A stretch of DNA of 64,000 bases from Deroplatys truncata (Eukaryota > Arthropoda > Insecta > Mantodea > Mantidae). The translations under genes were made by a program, and so were the position numbers. The notes beneath the pieces were generated by a model that saw only the letters and a program-made list of their open reading frames with translations, was not told where the DNA came from and made no database searches. Positions 35,626 through 47,308 of this stretch are shown here, in pieces. How positions within the stretch are numbered: position 1 is the stretch's first letter; every line of letters begins with the position of its first letter. The stretch is taken from positions 230,275,152 to 230,339,151 of the forward strand of contig CM060981.1 of NCBI GenBank assembly GCA_030765065.1. Direction: 5' to 3'.

Positions 35626-35857
35626 TAGAGTAGTATACAGCATGACTGTTTCTGAGACAATAAACATGTTTTGGTTTCAATAACATCAGAAAAAGCAAAG
35701 GCATTAACCTCCCCTCTTTTCCCCCTTATTGTTATGTTATCAAATCACCACGCTCTGCGACAGGTAAGGTGAAGGGCATTGCTCTAAAGACCCCAGAAAG
35801 GATACAAAATCCGCCAAAGATTTTCTTTGGCATTCTGTGTACAATAATTAGATAAAC

Positions 35858-36756
35858 AAAATCCGATGTGTTACACTCACATGAATTTCTCTACTCTTGT
35901 ACAAACTATTTTTACAAACGCTTATTCTCCATCTACTTCATATTAATCGAGATAAACATTTGCAGACTCTATCTTATTGCTAATTTTCTTGTAGATGTAA
36001 GGGGAAAATATATTTACAAGGGCAATATAGAAAAACAGTAGTCTTTAAGCACATACATATCTCTTAATAGTTGGTTGCGAGGTGCAGCACCATTCCCTTT
36101 GCCACAGATTATAACTCTTTGCATATCCAAGACAAAAAAATGAATAACGAATTCCCATTTGAGAAAATAAGTATTGAAAAATTTAAGGGAATAACAAGCA
36201 ATATCTCGAAAATGGTTCACTCAACAACAAAAATGTATATGACATAAATTGTGTATTTTAAAGCGATCTACATTTTTTGTGTAGTAAAATTTTGTCTATC
36301 TCTTATGGTTTACCAGTTATGCAAAAGTCGTTCACAATGAAGAATACTTTTGGAGACATTACCAGAAAATTCAAGATATACATTTTATTTGTCATGAAAA
36401 TATCTTAAACATATGATATTTTAATCAAAATCGTTAGAGCCATTTTTGAGAAAATTAAACTTTTCGAAAAATCTTCCTTCTAAAGGGTAATCTGGGGTGG
36501 GGGGATTTTCTTGAAAACCTTCGTGTCGTATCTCTGGAAGATACTGAACCTAAATACCAAGTTTGGTGTTTATCAGGCTGTTCGTTTCTGAGTTATGCTG
36601 TTCACAGACAGACACACACACGGACATGTTTCCAAAAATGCTTTTTTTGGATTCAGGGTGTCTCAAAACATGTATTTCCGGTGAAATCTCGGTATCGAAT
36701 GTTTGGGTGGAAAACAATACTTCCCCTACTTACTGTACGTAGTAGAGAAAGTAAAA
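35858..36756 (+). mobile_element. L/B repeat copy 10 (full length)
   Basis: Leader from ATCCGATGTGTTACACTCAC, a ~40-bp extra segment in the leader (ATATTTACAAGGGCAATATA) shared with copy 1 and absent from copies 2, 6 and 7, A-rich junction near 36,136, body, and end TACGTAGTAGAGAAAGTAAA. The shared insert makes copies 1 and 10 a subfamily. Confidence 0.8.
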
Positions 36757-37305
36757 GCGGGGGGAAGTGCATGGAGTTAATTAACTCGTCATTCTAGTTT
36801 AAGAAGCTAACCACGCAACGTCGGGTAATCCTGCTACCTTCGATATTGAAAACATGAACAGCACTGCAGAAGAGATAGCGAAAACAAAATGTTTCGCGCG
36901 GGGAAGTACCGAGGAGTCATATGTATCTACTAACTCAGCGATTTGGCCTCAAGATGTTGGTCTGACACGTTGGCCTTGCCCAACTGCTGTTGAGAGATGG
37001 CCAGTTTTAGGAACGTGCCGAGACATGACTTTGCATCTTGTGCAATAATGTTCTCCTGAAATCATTCTGTTTTTTACACACAGAATATCCTGCTCCCCAT
37101 CTCCCAACAGTATGCATTTCTGAAACTGTACTCGATTCTTAATGACAAAATATATCTTCAAAATTTGGTAGACATGGGGGCAGTCCCTCCTATTAACATT
37201 ATTGTGGTCTTCATAATATGGAGATGCAGAGCGTGCCTTGCTCCCCCTAAAGGCACCTAAAAGAGGTGGCTTTTCTTTCCAAGAGCGCGAATATCCCATG
37301 TTCAC
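36757..37305. other. No gene recognised
   Basis: Mixed-composition DNA; the minus-strand frame at 36,949-37,305 (118 codons) has no recognised domain and no start context. Confidence 0.4.
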
Positions 37306-37725
37306 TAAATCTGATGCATTTCACTCACACAGCTTTCTCCACCTATCTTTTATTTTCACGCCCATTCTGCATACTATTCATACAAAAATTGTTTTTCTAT
37401 CCACTTCCCGCCGATCTTGATACATTTTGGCAGAAACAGTTCCAAAACACATTCAGTAACTGTTGCATAAAAGAAAATTACAGGCGGCTAATAAGACAGT
37501 CAGCTGTTTTATACTTGTCTCCTTAGTATTACATACTCTCTGCATAAATTCAGGAAAGGGGAATAAGCACATCAAAGTGTATTGCTTAATACCGGAAAAT
37601 TTAAACAAATGCTTTGGAAATGGCAAATGCTACCAAAACTTTTATTTGGCAAAAATTGCGTACTTTAACGAGCTCTAGATTTTTCCTAAAAGTAAATTTT
37701 TCTCTAACCCTTTAAATTTTTCAAG
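37306..37725 (+). mobile_element. L/B repeat copy 11 (old fragment)
   Basis: Strongly diverged leader (AATCTGATGCATTTCACTCA, then CTTTCTCCACCTATC) and the first part of the body, ending near TTTAAATTTTTCAAGTTAGG. The remainder is missing. It represents an older burst of the family. Confidence 0.5.
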
Positions 37726-38486
37726 TTAGGGTTACCATATTCTGAAACTATAAAACGAAGACACGGGTAACAATGCCAACCATCTAGTTCTGGGCCTGAA
37801 AAATGAAACTATCACATGTCCAATAGGCAACATATTTGCATTTTCATAGATTTTAATTCCACAAATTTAAAGGTCCTTGCCGTATAACAATTCAAAATTT
37901 TCGAAGTAATCTGACCTATAAAATGGTAAAAGAATCGTATAGGTCGAAGACAGCCAAAGTTTAGATCTGTTAGGGACAAAGCAAATTTCTCACTGAAAGA
38001 GTTATTTCTTACAAATTCCTTTTGTTGACACAAACACTCAATTTTGTTTCTATATGTGAAGAGTCTGAAGTTAAATTTCATAAAAGTAATCCCTTTCACA
38101 GAATCAACTGTCAGCCTATTTCGCTCCTTTGTGCATTATCCTTATGTGAAGAAGAATTATCTTTCGACACGTTTATGAGCTAGCACTGCAAAGAAAAACT
38201 GCTCAATCTCAACAATTTTTTTAAAATATTCTTTACTCCTACAAGACTGAATGCACTGATAACATTTCTTCTGGCTCTCTTCAGATTTCCCAACATATGT
38301 GGCGATGAATCTTTTTTTCGTAATTGAAAATTTCTCAAAGCACTTATACCAAAACCATTTAAAGCAAGCAAACTCACAGAAGGGCTGAATCCACATAGTC
38401 TGATATTCAAAGCATTCTCAACATTGTTTTAAAACTTCCTTAGCTCAGATGTATAATCATTATTTTACTTCTAGTTCAAAGACATA
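37726..38486. other. No gene recognised
   Basis: AT-rich DNA with several short minus-strand frames (37,812-38,099; 38,157-38,396) lacking domains. Confidence 0.45.
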
Positions 38487-39714
38487 CACTACGTGATCAA
38501 AAGTATCCGGACACCTGACGTACAAGTTCGTGGCGCCCTCCATCGGTAATGCTGGAAGTCAATATGGTGTTGGCCCACCCTTAGGCTTGATGACAGCGTT
38601 CACTCTCGCAGGCATACTTTCAATCAGATGCTGGAAGGTTTCTCGGGGAATGGCAGCCCATTCTTCACGGAGTGCGGAACTGAGGAGAGATATCGATGTA
38701 GGTCGGTGAGGCCTGGCACGAAGTCGGTGTTCCAGAACATCCCAAAGGTGTTTTATAGGATTCAAGTCAGGACTCTGTGCAGGTCAGTCCATTACAGGGA
38801 TGTTATTGTCGTGTAACCACTCCGCCACAGCCCGTGCAGTATGAACAGGTGCTCGATCGTGTTGAAAGATGCAATCGCCATCCCTGAATTGCTCTTCAAC
38901 AGTGGGAAGCAAGAAGGTGCTTAAAATATCAATGTAGGTCTGCGCTGTGATCGTGCCACGCAAAATAACAAGCGGTGCAAACCCCCTCCAGGAAAAACAC
39001 GACCATACCATAACACCACCACCTCCGAATTTCACTGTTGGCACTACACACCCTGGCAGATAATGTTCACCGGGCATTCGCCATACCCACATCCTACCAT
39101 CGGATCGCCACATTGTGTACCGTGATTCGTCACTCCACACAACGTTTTCCCACTGTTCAATCTTGTAATGTTGACGCTCCTTACACCAAGCGGGGCGTCG
39201 TTTGGCATTTTCCTGGGTGATGTGTGGCTTATGAGCAGCCGCTGGACCAGGGAATCCAAGGTTTCTCACCTCACCCCTAACTGCCATAGTACTTGGAGTG
39301 GATCCTGATGCAGTTTGGAATTCCTGTGTGATGGTCTGGATAGATGTCTGCCTATTACTCTTTACGACCCTCTTCAAATGTCGGCGATCTCTGTCAGTCA
39401 ACAAGACGAGGTCGGCCTGTACGCTTTAGTGCTGTACATGTGACTTCACGTTTCCACTTCACTATCACATCAGAAACAGTGGACCTAGGGATGCTTAGGA
39501 ATGTGGAAATCTCGCGTACATACTTCTGATACAAGTGGCACCCAATCAGCTGACCACGTTCGAAGTCTGTGAGTTCCACGGAGCGTCCCATTCTGCTGTT
39601 TCACGATGTCTAATGACTACTGAGGTCGCGGATAATGAGTACCAGGCAGTAGGTTGCACCTAGGATGAAAAACGTATGTTTGTGGGGTGTCCAATTACTT
39701 TTGATCACATAGTG
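38487..39714 (-). mobile_element. Tc1-like DNA transposon
   Basis: The left end is CACTACGTGATCAAAAGTAT and the right end, read inward, is CACTATGTGATCAAAAGTAA; both then read GGACACC. TA flanks both sides (38,485-38,486 and 39,715-39,716). At 1,228 bp it is nearly full length for Tc1. The transposase is on the minus strand. Confidence 0.92.
38559..39591 (-). pseudogene. Tc1-like transposase pseudogene
   Basis: The ATG at 39,591 opens MGRSVELTDFERGQLIGCHL, the paired helix-turn-helix domain. A one-base shift near 39,400 (after TGRPRLV) leads into [24 protein letters not shown] carries Asp 1, [11 protein letters not shown] Asp 2, and a Gly-rich stretch [13 protein letters not shown] lies between. 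A TGA replaces the Trp codon of DWPAQSPDLNPI, and the third catalytic residue is Lys (NPIKHLW, usually NPIEHLW), so DD34E is broken. Both look like single G-to-A changes. The remainder ends VNAVIKPKGGPTPY and a TGA, the usual Tc1 end. Confidence 0.9.
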
Positions 39715-40587
39715 TACATTTACTTTCTTTTCTTTCTGGGAGAACATTACATAAAGAAGCTGAAATCTCATCATATCAAAAAGGGAATTGTCCTCCTTTT
39801 CAAAGTTCCTGATGTACATATGGAAAATGACAACTAAAGATTGAATATACCACAAATATAATTTAATAACGGGATCCATAATTTTTTAGAATTGCTGGAA
39901 GTTTGTCATGCGAAAATAAGAACGACTTCAGAGCAAGAAACGTTTCTGAACGCTTCTGAATGGCTGGAAACAGGGATAGTATCGGGTCTCACTATGATGC
40001 AGAAGTTATTGATACACAGAATTTCTTTAGTGAGCAATCAGGATAGTGTATAGGAAAAAGTAGTTATAGACTTTTACTACTAACCCTTGCAAGTCAACTT
40101 CAAAGTTGAGTTCCATGCTGATGCAGTTGTTAAGGACAAAACTTGACCATCCCACAGCAGCCAATGTCTTGATAATCATTCTCTTCAAATTAGCAGTGGC
40201 ATTATTGCCATCACCTCAAAGACCACTAAACACTTTATCGTAATTATTACCTCCAAATGCCGATGTTGTAAGTTGCAATCGTTACTACCGTTTCATTTGG
40301 TTTACTTTTATTGTTAATACATTTGTAACCCTCCATTCTTATCATGAAAATATCGAACAATGTTGGGAAAGATTTTCATGTTGCTATGATTATTCGCATC
40401 TGTGAAAAACCAATAAAGGGAATGTCTAAGGGTCTTTAAACATGTATTCCATTATTGAGGAGCTAGAACTGAATAGCCCAGGTTTTGGCGAGATTTTTAT
40501 TGATATTTTGGAGTTAGGAAAACTTTGTCTCAACAGTCCAGGAGTGCAATCCATAAATTTGTTCCTACAGGGTTTGACACAGTAAGG
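39715..40587. other. No gene recognised
   Basis: Unique AT-rich DNA between the Tc1 element and the hAT fragment. Confidence 0.45.
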
Positions 40588-41275
40588 CAGAGGTGGGCAA
40601 AGCTTATGTCGTGACTCAGAGTGTAGTCACAACGTAACGTGACTGAAAGTGCACACAGCCTGGGTCCGTGTTGCTAGCTAGAGGCGAGAGGGTGATTGGA
40701 AGTAAACAGTTCAGTGTGAGGTCGTGATGGCATTGTCTACTAAACCATTGTTTTCTGGAAAACGGAAATTTCGTTTTTTCTTCTTCTTATGTGCAGGAGA
40801 GAATCTGAAATGTTTTATTTGCTCAAAAACATTTTACATGGCATATTTAGAGGCAACATCGAAAGACACTATATTAAATGCCATCCTTCATCTGGTGAAA
40901 TTAAGGGTTTGTGTGTACAGGAAAGTTATTTTAGTGTATTATTATTATTATTATTATTATTATTTGTTTTGTTTTGTTTTAGGAATTGAATGTGGAAGCT
41001 ATTGAAACAGTTAACTTCAAAGAACATTGTACAGAAAGTCCCCAAAATTGATGACTGTATATACAAAACTAGATATGCTAGTTACATACTTGGAAGATCC
41101 TCGGTCCCTAAAACCTTGGGGTGAATTTCTGAAACTATGTCTGACAAAAGCTGTGGAAATTATGTGACCCCAAGAATTTCCCAATTTTAATAATATTAAT
41201 TTATCTCAAAGACCCATTACAAGGAGACTGAAAAACCTTTCAAAAATGGTGAAAGTCAACTTAAACACAATATAT
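40588..41275 (+). mobile_element. hAT transposon 5' portion (BED-finger type), decayed
   Basis: It begins CAGAGGTGGGCAAAG, a classic hAT terminal repeat. The start near 40,727 reads MALSTKPLFSGKRKF. A BED-like zinc finger follows, split between frames (LKCFICSKTF with NIERHYIKCH). Farther on is SYILGRSSVPKTLG and material matching FLKLCLTKAVEIMCP and RRLKNLSKMV, as in the N-terminal domain of ZBED5/GTF2IRD2-like hAT transposases. The catalytic RNase-H-fold domain and the other terminal repeat were not found. Several stops and shifts are present. The (ATT)n run at 40,937-40,964 followed by (GTTTT)n interrupts the coding remnant. Confidence 0.7.
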
Positions 41276-41394
41276 TATTGAACTAAACTGCTGTCAACCG
41301 TCACTGCAGGAGCTCTACAACCGTAACTCTTTCCCTCGCAGCAATGCCTTACTTCCATGTTTCTTGTGAGGGTTGCGTTGTGTTGTGTTGTCGG

Positions 41395-41870
41395 GCAAAA
41401 CTGACTTCCGATAAATACCAAACTTGGTATTTAAGTTCAGTACCTCCAAAAGATAATAATAATAATCCGTGACGCTACAGCCCCGACTGCCGGCCTCATG
41501 TCCACGTACGCACAGCAGAGGTCATCCAACCAATACGAGGAGGCGATGTGGCATCATGCATCCCCCAGCCAGAATGCTAGCTCCCTGGCCGGAATCGCTG
41601 CCTATCGCAGCTCCTCACTTTCCACACGATGCTGAGTGGGCACCGGTCCTACACCCGGGATTTAAAATCCGGACCCCCATAGGTGACATAGAACCCGGTC
41701 ACATTCCATAGCCGGGAACCCGAGCTCCACGCTCTAGCCCACAGCGCAGGACATCTTCTAAAGATACGATAAGAAAATTTTCAAGAAAATCCCGCCACCC
41801 CAAACTACAATTTACGTGGAACATTTTGAGAAAATACAACGAAAAATTGTACATGTAAAGAGAGGTCGCG
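41395..41870 (-). mobile_element. L/B repeat copy 12 (fragment, split by a SINE-like insert)
   Basis: Part of the L/B body in minus orientation: CCAAACTTGGTATTTAAGTT at 41,418 and TTTTCAAGAAAATCCCGCCA at 41,779. These are adjacent in other copies; here 299 bp separates them. Confidence 0.65.
41455..41753 (-). mobile_element. GC-rich SINE-like insert with (ATT)n tail and target duplication
   Basis: The insert is much richer in GC than its surroundings. It is flanked by CTCCAAAAGAT (41,444-41,454) and CTTCTAAAGAT (41,754-41,764), an 11-bp direct repeat with two mismatches that restores the L/B sequence. On the minus strand its 3' end is (ATT)4, the tail expected of a retroposed SINE. It contains CCGGGTTCTATGTCACC, which might be a degenerate B box. 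No long frame is meaningful. It is not related to SINE families 1 or 2. Confidence 0.6.
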
Positions 41871-41905
41871 GTCGGAAAATTTTGTTGAAAATCTTCGCTG
41901 GCAAC

Positions 41906-43478
41906 TTTAAACGCTGTTTGACCCAAGAATAAAATGTGATATTTATTAAGATTTCAAAGCGTCAATGCCCATCGAATATCCTCTGCACCTTCTACTCCAA
42001 AAACAATTTTGGATATTAGCTTCATCATAGCCTCGAAGCCCACCCTATTTTGTGGGCGTACAGAGCACTCATACAGTCCACGCTTGAGTTGGTTGACATG
42101 ACAACCAGACATAAACAGTGCAACTGAAAATCCCAGAGCCAAGAGTAGCTGCTCCAACGCTCTATACCTGCTCATGAACATTGCGGCTTTCCGATTTCGC
42201 TCGCTTACAACCCATCTTCCTTATTCCTTACTACTGCCGCGGTAACGCTTCAGAATGGACAATTTTTGTTCTTCGTAAAATTATATTTCTCTATGCGAGT
42301 AGTGGAATATTTAAATATAAAATGTTTAAAGTAGGGATAAAATTACATTCGACTGCAAGTGGCGCTTCACCAGAGACCACCTCTAGTCTTTTGAGATTAC
42401 AGTTTTCAGTGTTATATGTATTAAATTTTAAACATTGAGCATCTTCACCACTTTCCTTACTCAAAAGCAAAACGGTTCAAAGTTCATTGAACATATTGCA
42501 GGCTCGCTTTCCGTTGCTCGTTGTGTGCACTCTATTCGCTCCATTGCACCACACTTGGGGCACCTAATAAACTGTAAAACGGCTACTATGGGAGTTATGA
42601 GGTTTTGGGTTTAAGGTAATGGTATCCAACATTTGAAATAACTAAAGTCAGTGCTTCAGAAAACGCTTAAAAATGACACCTGTGATCTTTATGAACAGCT
42701 CTAAAACGCAGTAATGCATCATGAAATGTTATACTTGAGCATGCAATACTTTGCAAGATTTTGTTGAATCATTAGAACAAAGAGTCGAATATACAGAACA
42801 TGTCACTACTTACGCTATACATCGCAACGCTGCTACTCTCACAATGGTCTCAGCTGTTAACGTATATTTTCTTATCGCGACTGCCCATATATTTATATGC
42901 TCAATTGCTTTCAAACCATTATACGCATTTTAAATTTACGGAAACCATCAAGGGCACATGTATGGTAAATACTCATTTATTGTGTATTATACATTCACGT
43001 AAGTGTACGCAAACAATGAACATTTTAATTTCCTTGTTGGGAGAAGAAGTTCACTACATCCTCAGCCATTCGCAAGGTGAAGTTGAAAAGAAGATTCCTG
43101 TGTTTGCCATTTCGTGCTAGTATGACACTCTCTTGAGGAAGTGCAAACCTCTTTAGAGCTAAAAGGCCACAAGAGGATATTGCTGCGTTCAGCTTTCCTT
43201 TACCTCCTTGTTGACTTTGTGTTATTTCTTCTATTGGACTTTGCGCCGAAATGTACCGGTTTCCAGATCCAAAACAGTGCAGAAATTGAACTTCAGAGCC
43301 TCAAGAATTACTTTCCACACTTCATATTTACCAATACAAACAGAAAAAGTATTGCATTATTTCAGATCAACACAGAATAATACTAAGAGTATAAAAGCCT
43401 TATGTGCTGAAATCACAGGAATTTCGCTACTCATCATTTAGGCTCATAGATATTCCACAAATTATCCATATAGGAGTT
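41906..43478. other. No gene firmly recognised
   Basis: A minus-strand frame at 41,954-42,181 reads EQLLLALGFSVALFMSGCHV followed by a charged tail, which could be an exon, but no splice or family support was found. The plus-strand frames at 42,800-43,120 and 43,141-43,380 are Leu-rich and unassigned. Confidence 0.35.
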
Positions 43479-43715
43479 CTTTTACTTTCCCTATCACGTA
43501 CGTGGAAGGTAGAGCAAGTATTGCATTCTACCCAAAATGTCGATACCGATATTTCACGCAAATACATGTTTTGAAGTCCTCTGAATTAAAAAAATAGCAT
43601 TTTAGAAAAGGGTTCTCAAACTTGGTATTCAAGTTCAGGGTCTTCCAAAGTTGCGAACGAAGATTTTCAAGAAAATCGTTCCACCCCAAACTCTTTATAT
43701 GGAAACAATATTTGA
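43479..43715 (-). mobile_element. L/B repeat copy 13 (old fragment)
   Basis: The minus-strand 3' part of the body, beginning on the plus strand as TTTTACTTTCCCTATCACGT and including CCAAAATGTCGATACCGATA and ATTTTCAAGAAAATCGTTCC. It is diverged and truncated. Confidence 0.6.
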
Positions 43716-44556
43716 TATTTTTTTTTATTTTCATTAACGATTGAGGCAGTATTTTCAATACTTAAATAATTTCAATTAAATTATATTATATATAAATTTA
43801 ATAACAGCCCGCCTTGAAACAATATGTATGTAATAAATTTTAAAAATGTATGTAACAGTCATTGCAAATGCTTATATTATTGTAAACATGTTCAATAATT
43901 ATATGTGAATGCGTTGGGTAATTTAATAATGCAAGAGCTGTGAGAATAATAAGTTTAACGTTGCTAACAATGAGGTAACAATGAGGTAACCTTGAGGCAA
44001 TGAGTTTGAGAGTTTAAATGTTACGAGTCATGATTAGAGCAACGATAATGTAAATTTTCTGACAGTTTAAAATTAGCCAATCAACAGCTAGAAAAAACTT
44101 TAATTAAATGTAGGATTAGCCAATCAGAGACTTGAAATACAGAAGCTTACCGGTTTTGGACGGTTGAAATATGTTCAGTTACTGGCAGACCTTGGTAGTG
44201 ACCGGATAGAAGATGTGTTCTCTAAAGAAATATTACGTATTCGTGTGAATCGTAAAATTAAATATACGCGTAAACAAAGTACAGTTTTAAATTAAAGAAT
44301 CTCAAAGCTCTTAATATTCAGTGTAGTGCTATTTAATTTGTGCCAAGGATTAATAAAAAGAAGTGAGTTTAAACCTAAAATCTGTGTAAACCTACATTCT
44401 TGTCGTATCACGCCCTGTCTAAGAGATACGTGACTCTAAAACAATACTGAAGCAGCCGAGGCAAACATAAACATAAATACTACCTATAGAAGCAGTTTAA
44501 TAACAAAGTTAATTAATAATTTTTAAACTTGAAGCGTAACAACAACAAAAATACAT
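43716..44556. other. Unassigned AT-rich stretch
   Basis: No gene. It has two CCAAT motifs (AGCCAATCAACAG near 44,077; AGCCAATCAGAGA near 44,114). The general look resembles an LTR or promoter, but no paired repeat or terminal motif was established. Confidence 0.3.
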
Positions 44557-44800
44557 CTTCAAATCGGCTTTACATACGTAGTAGCATATTACGTAACAAA
44601 CAATACACTTCAAGTTGACGTCCATACGTGGAGCTAAATAAACAAAACTCTAACGTAAAGACAATATCTTCTTCAAGTTGGTTTCCCAAGTGTGGAAATA
44701 AATAAATAAACAACAATTCAACAATATAACTACTTCAAGTTGGGTTCCAAAGCGTGTAGCTAACAACAACAGTAAAACTTCAACAACAATAAACTACAAC
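44557..44800. repeat. Degenerate ~62-bp tandem repeat
   Basis: Four units start with CTTCAAGTTGG-like sequence at 44,557, 44,608, 44,671 and 44,733. Each is followed by a TCC.AAGCGTG-like segment, then AGCTAAATAAACAACAA. Spacing is 51, 63 and 62 bp. No coding potential. Confidence 0.65.
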
Positions 44801-44819
44801 AGTTGAAGAACAATACTTT

Positions 44820-45060
44820 CTCACGATTTTGATTAAAATGCCATACATTTAAGATATTTACATGAAAAATAAAATGCATACATTAAATTTGCTGGAAATA
44901 GCTTGTGAAATCCTCTTCATTCGAAAGGAATTTTGTACTTTTCGAGTAAACCATAAGAGGCAGACAAAAACGTACCACACAAAAACTGTAGATCTCTTAA
45001 AATGCACAATTTACATCGAATAACTTTTTTGTGACATCTGCCATTAGATATTAGTTATTA
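44820..45060 (-). mobile_element. L/B repeat copy 14 (body fragment)
   Basis: Minus-strand middle part of the body (TTGATTAAAATGCCATACAT, then AACCATAAGAGGCAGACAAA). It lies next to copy 15 in the same orientation. Confidence 0.6.
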
Positions 45061-45089
45061 TTAGTTTGAAGTTTTCAGTACTTTGTTAT

Positions 45090-45555
45090 TTTTACTTTCT
45101 CTACTACTTAAGAAGAAGAGGATGTATTCCATTCGACCCAAAAATTCGATATCGAGATTTCACCGGAAATACATATTTTGAGACCCCCTAAATGAAAAAA
45201 AAATTAGAAAAAGATCCGTGTATGTGTCTGAGAACAAAATAACTCAAAAACCAAAATTCGGATAAATACCAAACTTGGTATTTAGGTTCATTATCTTTCA
45301 AAGACGACACGTAAATTTTCAAGAAATGTTTTTCATTTTCTCAAAAATGTCTCAACGATTTTTATTTAAAATATCATATGTTTAAGATACTTTCAAGGCA
45401 AATGAAATATACATATTGAATTTTCTGGGAATGTCCCCCAAAAGTCCTGTTCATTATGAATGAATTTTGCATAAATGATAAACCGTAAGTGTTAGACAAA
45501 CTTTTACTACACAAAAGTGTAGATCTCGTTAAAACAAACAGTTTATGTAAAATGC

Positions 45556-45617
<62 letters not shown>

Positions 45618-45927
45618 TTTTGTCGAGCGACCCATTTCCGAGATATTTCCTTGTTATTTGTTTGAATTTTCCAAATACTTTTCTCAAATGGGAATTCGTT
45701 ATTGTCCTGGACATGCAAAGAGAATGAAATGCTCCACATAGCTCTTAAAAGATTTGACTATCGCTTAAAGCCTACCATATTCCCCTTACATCTACAAGAA
45801 AATTAGCAATAAGATAGTTTCTGCAAATGTTTGTATCGATTAACATCAGGTAAATGGAGAATAAGCGTTTGTAAAAATAGTTTGTACAAGAGTAGAGAAA
45901 GTCATGTGAGGGTAACACATCAGAATT
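45090..45927 (-). mobile_element. L/B repeat copy 15 (full length, minus)
   Basis: It begins on the plus strand as TTTTACTTTCTCTACTACTT and ends AGTCATGTGAGGGTAACACA, the complement of the family's ends. The body and leader are both present, with a microsatellite expansion at 45,559-45,620. It is one of the few copies in minus orientation. Confidence 0.78.
45559..45620. repeat. Compound (ATT)n(TTTA)n microsatellite
   Basis: A run of ATT units turns into TTTA units over 62 bases inside L/B copy 15, at the place where other copies have the short A/T-rich run after TGTATGACATAAATTG. Confidence 0.95.
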
Positions 45928-46440
45928 AAAAAAAAATTATGCGTGCTTACTTAAAAAACTCGCCCCGTATTTTCTAATTTATAAATGGTTAATAATTACG
46001 CGGTAAATTTTGTTTGTCTAAAACGGTCAGACAATGGCCTGCGGTTTCACATGACTGTAAGAAAAGAGATCAACATTTGAGCACTGTGGTCTTGGTGAAT
46101 CCCCTTATTTCATTTATCAATGGAGGAGTCGATGCTCTTGTTAACCTTGTCACTATTAACGTTTGTTGCATATTACACTGGTGGCAGAGGGTAATTGAGA
46201 AAGTCAATACAGAAGCAACCGATTCAGACTTCGATGAATATGCTTTCCAAACACTTAATATGATTAAGATTGCCATATATAGAACTGAAATCGAGACAGA
46301 TTTTTTGAAATTGTATTGGACACCATTGGGAGGAATAAATAATAGCCTATTTAAAAATATAAACAAAAGAATTTAATTGTCATATGATTTAGCATGCTTG
46401 TCATATTTTCCCAGCGTATTATGCATCATAGGAAGTAGGT
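45928..46440. other. No gene recognised; possible LTR-leader-like motif
   Basis: A plus-strand frame at 46,014-46,376 (120 codons) is unassigned. TTACACTGGTGGCAGAGGG at about 46,174 resembles the primer-site region of some gypsy-type elements and recurs as TTACACTGGTGGCAGCTGGG at about 60,857. No other element parts were found next to it. Confidence 0.3.
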
Positions 46441-47308
46441 TATTATAGAGAGAGCTGGGCCACTTTTTGGGCATATATGGGAAAGGATAGGAAAAACGAG
46501 GCTAGATGCGGCGGTTCAAGGAGGAAAATGGGTCTATATGGGAGAGATAGGGAATACGACGACCGATACTAGGCTAGACAGGGGCTGAAGTAGGGAAATG
46601 GGTTTATATGGAAGAGATAGTGGAGAGGTGTAAGACTAGTCAGGGTTGAGGAGTAAAGTATGGTTTATATGACAGGTATAGGAAACGAGGAGAGGTGTTA
46701 GGCTAGACAAAGTTGAAGGGCAGAGTATGTCTTTTATATGGGAGAAGTAGGGAATACGAGGAGAAGTGCTAGCCTAGACAGAGGTTGAGGAGTAGAGTAT
46801 GCGTTTATAGGGGAGAGATAGGTAAAACGACGAGAGCTGTTAGACTAGACAGGGCTCTAAGGCTAGAATAAACCTTTTATATGCGAGAAATAGCAAATTG
46901 AGGAGAGGTATTAGGCTAGGAGAGTTTGAGTATGTGTTTATAAGGAGAGACGAGAGAACGGAGAGAGATCCTCTGCTAGGATAGACAGGTGTTAAAGGTA
47001 GAATGTGTTTTATGTAAGTTAGGTAGGAAAGCAAGGAGAGATACTCGGCTAGACAGGGGGCAGGAGAGGAATGCGCTTTATGAGAGGTAGGGGATACGAG
47101 GAGAAGTGCTAGGCCAGACATATGTTGAGGAGTAGAGTATGCGTTTATATGTATGAGGGGTATAGGAACAGGAGGAGAGGTGTTAGACTAGACAGATACT
47201 GAAGGAGTAGAAATATGAGCTTATATACAGGAGAGATACGGAATACGAGGGGAGAAGCTAGACTAGCCACGACGTGAAGGATAGAATATGGCTTTTTATA
47301 TGGGAGAG
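46441..47308. repeat. Minisatellite, ~70-bp unit, about 12 copies
   Basis: Units follow the pattern TATATGGGAGAGATAGGGAA, TACGAGGAGAGGTGCTAGGC, TAGACAGGGGTTGAAG, TAGAGTATGGGTT. Copies start near 46,473, 46,534, 46,605, 46,666, 46,736, 46,805, 46,878, 46,939, 47,012, 47,080, 47,153 and 47,223. Divergence among units is substantial. The array stops abruptly in TATATGGGAGAG at the edge of gypsy fossil 2. Confidence 0.85.

Noticed and set aside
40724-41005. Frames with poly-Tyr or poly-Leu stretches
   Set aside because: The homopolymers are the (ATT)n microsatellite. Only the first part is meaningful, as a hAT remnant.
41469-41711. 80-codon Pro-rich frame
   Set aside because: It lies wholly within the GC-rich SINE-like insert, which explains its composition.
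46441-47308. Regular repeats that might suggest a CRISPR array
   Set aside because: Unit length is about 70 bp with no constant repeat plus unique spacer structure, units diverge throughout, and the context is eukaryotic. It is a minisatellite.
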